From assembly GCA_021927905.1 (NCBI GenBank), contig BLLK01000057.1, positions 186,001 through 250,000 on the forward strand: a stretch of 64,000 nucleotides of DNA, read 5' to 3'. The translations under genes and the position numbers were made by a program. Each line of letters begins with the position of its first letter. The stretch's first letter is position 1. A model generated the notes under the pieces. The model made no database searches. It was given only the letters and a program-made list of their open reading frames with translations, and had not been told where the DNA came from. Shown piece by piece: positions 60,857-64,000 of this stretch. This DNA is from Chaetoceros tenuissimus. Lineage: Eukaryota; Bacillariophyta; Thalassiosirophyceae; Chaetocerotales; Chaetocerotaceae.

Positions 60857-61897
60857 CTAACTCGCAAAATCTTTGGCCTCAAAACACTTGTCTTTGAGTC
60901 CAAGTCCATACGCAAGAAAAGCAATGCATTCTCTCTTGAAACGTCTTTCCATCTTTGCCTCTCTCTCTTCATCGCCATTTTCTTCCGCTTCCATCCAAAT
61001 CCTAAAGACTTTCAGCACAGGACAGAATACTTTATGTCCCAATCTGGTACCCTGGACTTCATTCTTCATCCAGGATTCACGCTGATGATCAATACCACAG
61101 TAGCATGATGCTCGGCAGTCTCTGCATACAAGCTGTAGTTTTGAAGATGTATTAGATTTTTGACGACAAGTAAAGCAATGGTCCCGAAACTTCCACTTTG
61201 CGCGAGCAATAAATTCAACCCAAATGATAGCTCTTTGGACATAATCCAGTGCATGCTGCTCATCACCTAACTTATGACAGAGGAAGCTCCACTGTGCAAG
61301 GGCTAGAAAGAAATCCTGTTTGAGATTATCATCATTGAAAGTTCGTTTGTATTCAACAGGAATGATATCGAAAACTCTTTTGACGAGGGAATAGTTATTT
61401 GCCTTGCTGGCGGATTGAGGTGACTGATGCTTTTCAACACGATAACGCTCAAGATAGGAGATAAAAAGAGAAGCTGCTGTCTCAAAAGGCTCAATCTCTA
61501 CAAGATTTGGAAGACATAAAAGTTTCCTTTCAAGATCAATCGCATGGTCATACTCCTTCGACACCCTCAAAGCCTCTACAAGATGTATTTTCAATATCGC
61601 TGCTTTTTGTGTATGCTCAGCATTCATCTCCCTATAAATAAATGATTTTAGGGTCGGAATATTACAGAGTTTTTTGGTAGTTCGAATCAAAGCAAGCTCA
61701 TAATGCACTTGCATCATTTTCAGTTCCATAGGAAAATGGATGTTTTCTTTTTCTAAAATATGGGCACCTAAGTTCACTATATGAGCATATTTCGAAGCAA
61801 ATTCATTGTATATCTCAATCACTTGATCATAATTCTTTCTGAGAACATATTCAATAAACAAAAGACTTCTGTATCTTTTCACCGTCTTGGCTGCCAT
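60857..61897 (-). CDS. MYND-type zinc finger protein
   Basis: 346-aa protein. A helical, TPR-like N-terminal region (IEYVLRKNYDQVIEIYNEFASKY and similar pairs) is followed by a MYND finger at about residues 245-295: CFTC, CRDC, CYCGIDHQRESW and LGHKVFC supply the C2-C2-x-C-H-C ligands. MYND fingers bind proline-rich partners and often act in transcription control. The C-terminal KRECIAFLAYGLGLKDKCF is shared with the damaged paralogue next door. The start is uncertain, because in the paralogue the protein extends about 70 residues further upstream through an extra exon that is not obvious here. Confidence 0.75.
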   Translation of the reverse strand: MAAKTVKRYRSLLFIEYVLRKNYDQVIEIYNEFASKYAHIVNLGAHILEKENIHFPMELKMMQVHYELALIRTTKKLCNIPTLKSFIYREMNAEHTQKAAILKIHLVEALRVSKEYDHAIDLERKLLCLPNLVEIEPFETAASLFISYLERYRVEKHQSPQSASKANNYSLVKRVFDIIPVEYKRTFNDDNLKQDFFLALAQWSFLCHKLGDEQHALDYVQRAIIWVEFIARAKWKFRDHCFTCRQKSNTSSKLQLVCRDCRASCYCGIDHQRESWMKNEVQGTRLGHKVFCPVLKVFRIWMEAEENGDEEREAKMERRFKRECIAFLAYGLGLKDKCFEAKDFAS

Positions 61898-62496
61898 ACT
61901 TGCTTTTACTTCTGCATTTCCTGGTGTGTATTTTCCTCTGTAGCAAGTAGGTCCAGATTATATTTTATATACTTTAGAAAACAATGTTGACTTGTAATAA
62001 AGACGGGATAACTAACGAATATAACATCACTTTTCACCTTCACTTTAAAGTGAGACACAAACAAATTTGTAGAGTATAATATCAACCTAAAAATTACGTT
62101 ACTCAAAAGATATATAGTATACATTACTATTGATTAATGTGAAAATTTCAAAAGCAACAATGCCATAAGTAGAGTTCTTTCTGATCATGGATAAGTAAAT
62201 GAATTTCTCAGTGCAAATAAAATGTAAATAGCATGAGATCAATCATTACAACGATATCATTATAGTGATGGAAAAGACATAAATAATTGAATGCTTTCCA
62301 AATTCAAATCGTTAAAGAAAGCCATATTTGAAAATGATGCTATATATTACTTCTTTTTATTGTTACAAATTGTAGAAATAGCAGTCAATATAATGCATTT
62401 TTGAAGTTTACGAAAGCAAAGGGGGTCTCTATCTCCGTTTTTATAGACTATTTGTATGTCTCCAAAAGCCCGGAATGCATAAGCATGAACCTCGAT
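61898..62496. other. Spacer between MYND genes
   Basis: Very AT-rich; no gene, repeat or conserved block recognised. Just upstream of 61897 a short frame (NAEVKAS) resembles the paralogue's NAITKAS, so coding sequence may extend slightly into it. Confidence 0.3.
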
Positions 62497-63826
62497 CTAG
62501 AAACACTTGTCTTTCAGTCCAAGTCCATATGCAAGAAATGCAATACATTCTTTCTTGAAACGTCTCTCCATCTTTGCCTTTCTCTCTTCATCACCGTTTT
62601 TCTCCGCTTCCATCCAAATTCTATAGGCTTTTAGCACAGGACAAAAAACTTTATGCCCCAATCTGGTACCCTGGACTTCATTTTTCATCCAAGATTCACG
62701 CTGATGATCAATGCCACAGTAGCATGATACTTTGCAATCGCTGCATACAAGCTGTCGTTCCAAAGGTACATTAGATTTTTGGCTACATGTAGAGCACGTG
62801 TTTCGAAGCTTCCACTTCGCCATGGCAATCTGTTCTACACAATGAATAGCTTTATCAATGCACTCCTGTTCATCATCCTCAATACCTACCTTATGATAGA
62901 GGTACCATAACTGTGCCACGGCTCCCAAATAACAAAGATTTTCATGTTTTTCGGAGGAAGTCAATCCATACGTATCAGGAATGGTTTTGAAAAGCTTCAT
63001 CATGAGGCAACAGTTTGTTAATTTTGCGGATTAAATTGACTGTTTCTTGTCAAAACGATATCGCTCAACATACGATATAAAAATGGAGGCTAATCCCTCG
63101 ATACGTTCAGCCTCTGGAAGATTTGGAATGCTTGAAATTTGACCATCAAGTGTCACCGCAAGGCCATATTCCTTCGACGATCTTAAAGCTTCTATAGCTT
63201 GTATCTTCCATAACAATACTTTCTCTGTTGGCTTATTTCTCATTTCCCTAACAATGAATGATACTATGATAGGAATATTGCAGCGACTTTTGTCGGTTCG
63301 AAGCAGAGCCAACTCATAGAAAAATTGTAATAACTTCAGGTAGGTATTGAAATTGCCTTCCAATATATTTGTACCTAAGATCACCACATGAGAATATTTT
63401 GAAGCAAATTCATTGTGTATCTCAATCACTTTATCGTAATTCTTTCTGTGAACATATTCAATGTACACTAAAGATCTGTATCTTTGAGTTAGTATCATTC
63501 CAAAATGGTTGCCTTGTTTTCTATCTCCTCTAGTCTTCTTGGCTAGAGCCCTACTTGCTTTAGTAATAGCATTCTCTTTTGATGCCACATATGTAATAAT
63601 ATCGCGTTCACCTGAAGCTGCTTCAGAGAAATGATTTCTGTCGATATTGTCTTCAACAAATGATGCCAACTTTTGGACATTGGTGAAAATATTATTTAGG
63701 ACAACTATAAAGTTTGACGATGTTAGCTATGCACACAAAACAAGTGTAAAGTTCCAATGGCTACACCTATGTACCTTCATTTGCATCGACTTTGCTTCCC
63801 TTCTTCCGTTTGCTTTTCTTCCCCAT
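62497..63826 (-). pseudogene. MYND-type zinc finger paralogue with in-frame stop
   Basis: Exon 1 is 63826-63775 (MGKKSKRKKGSKVDANE; an in-frame ATG at 63877 is an alternative). Exon 2 starts at 63704 after a 70-bp GT-AG intron, joining DANE to VVLNNIFTNVQKL. The frame then follows the neighbouring MYND protein until TAA at 63031-63033, where the other copy has a Gln codon (QSPQSAS versus QSI-stop-SAK). Downstream the same frame continues to the intact MYND finger (CSTC, CSDC, CYCGIDHQRESW, GHKVFC) and the shared end KDKCF at 62497. One nonsense codon therefore separates the TPR-like half from the finger. Start, intron and stop are read directly; loss of function is inferred. Confidence 0.75.
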
Positions 63827-64000
63827 TCTTCTTTGCAAAGATCGACTACCTATTCTAGAATGATATGGCTCTTGCATACCTTTGCGGAAAGATAGTTTGC
63901 GGCAAACACACATTTTTTCAGCAGCAACCCGGCCGCCGTCGTCGTCTGATGAAGAGGAATCGTGCCAAATTTGTCAAATTCACGACTAAAACAATCAACC

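Overview
The window reads as nuclear DNA of a eukaryotic microalga, most likely a centric diatom close to Chaetoceros. Genes are AT-rich, mostly single-exon or with one to three short GT-AG introns of about 60-140 bp. The families fit diatoms: heat-shock-factor (HSF) type regulators, a BspA-like leucine-rich-repeat relic, short MYND-finger proteins, F-box/ankyrin paralogue arrays, GPCR-like seven-helix proteins and tyrosine-recombinase retroelements. The organism call is inference from family content and composition; no marker gene is present.

Region 1 (0-28 kb) is gene-dense. It holds two paralogous type II membrane proteins (one with two introns, one with none), two polytopic proteins built from a six-helix unit (one internally duplicated, one frameshifted), two GPCR-like genes (one degraded), three HSF-type genes, a MITE-like element, a Cys-rich secreted protein and a DUF2306-like membrane protein. 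Between 11.6 and 22.7 kb lie four lipid-type genes: a class III aminotransferase fused to a DUF962-like membrane domain, a phospholipid N-methyltransferase, a phosphatidylserine decarboxylase and a GT4 glycosyltransferase with a C-terminal anchor. Three of them share a short upstream motif, and two of those share a longer block.

Region 2 (28-33 kb and 50-58 kb) contains five members of one F-box-like/ankyrin family. The first two are a tandem pair whose promoter and spacer recur at 50-53 kb, so the pair appears to have been copied as a block. Several copies are decayed: one is truncated at a junction with an LRR-gene relic, one is deleted and carries a nonsense codon, and one has a frameshift. 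Tandem copies of a Crypton-like recombinase element sit in the spacer of the second block.

Region 3 (34-49 kb) is a transposon zone. A 1.5-kb element has 202-bp LTRs around a single gag-like gene. Next is a 12.7-kb Ngaro/PAT-like element with split direct repeats in the order A1-ORFs-B1-A2-B2. Its gag-like gene is separated from an in-frame RT/RNase H region by one TGA codon. Its recombinase gene is interrupted by a 3.5-kb RT/RNase H element flanked by an 11-bp target duplication. The Ngaro-like element itself appears to interrupt an older host reading frame.

Region 4 (58-64 kb) has a three-domain gelsolin/severin-like gene, a coiled-coil gene and a tandem pair of MYND-finger genes, one of which carries an in-frame stop. 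Several genes carry single-base disruptions, so sequencing error must be separated from true decay.
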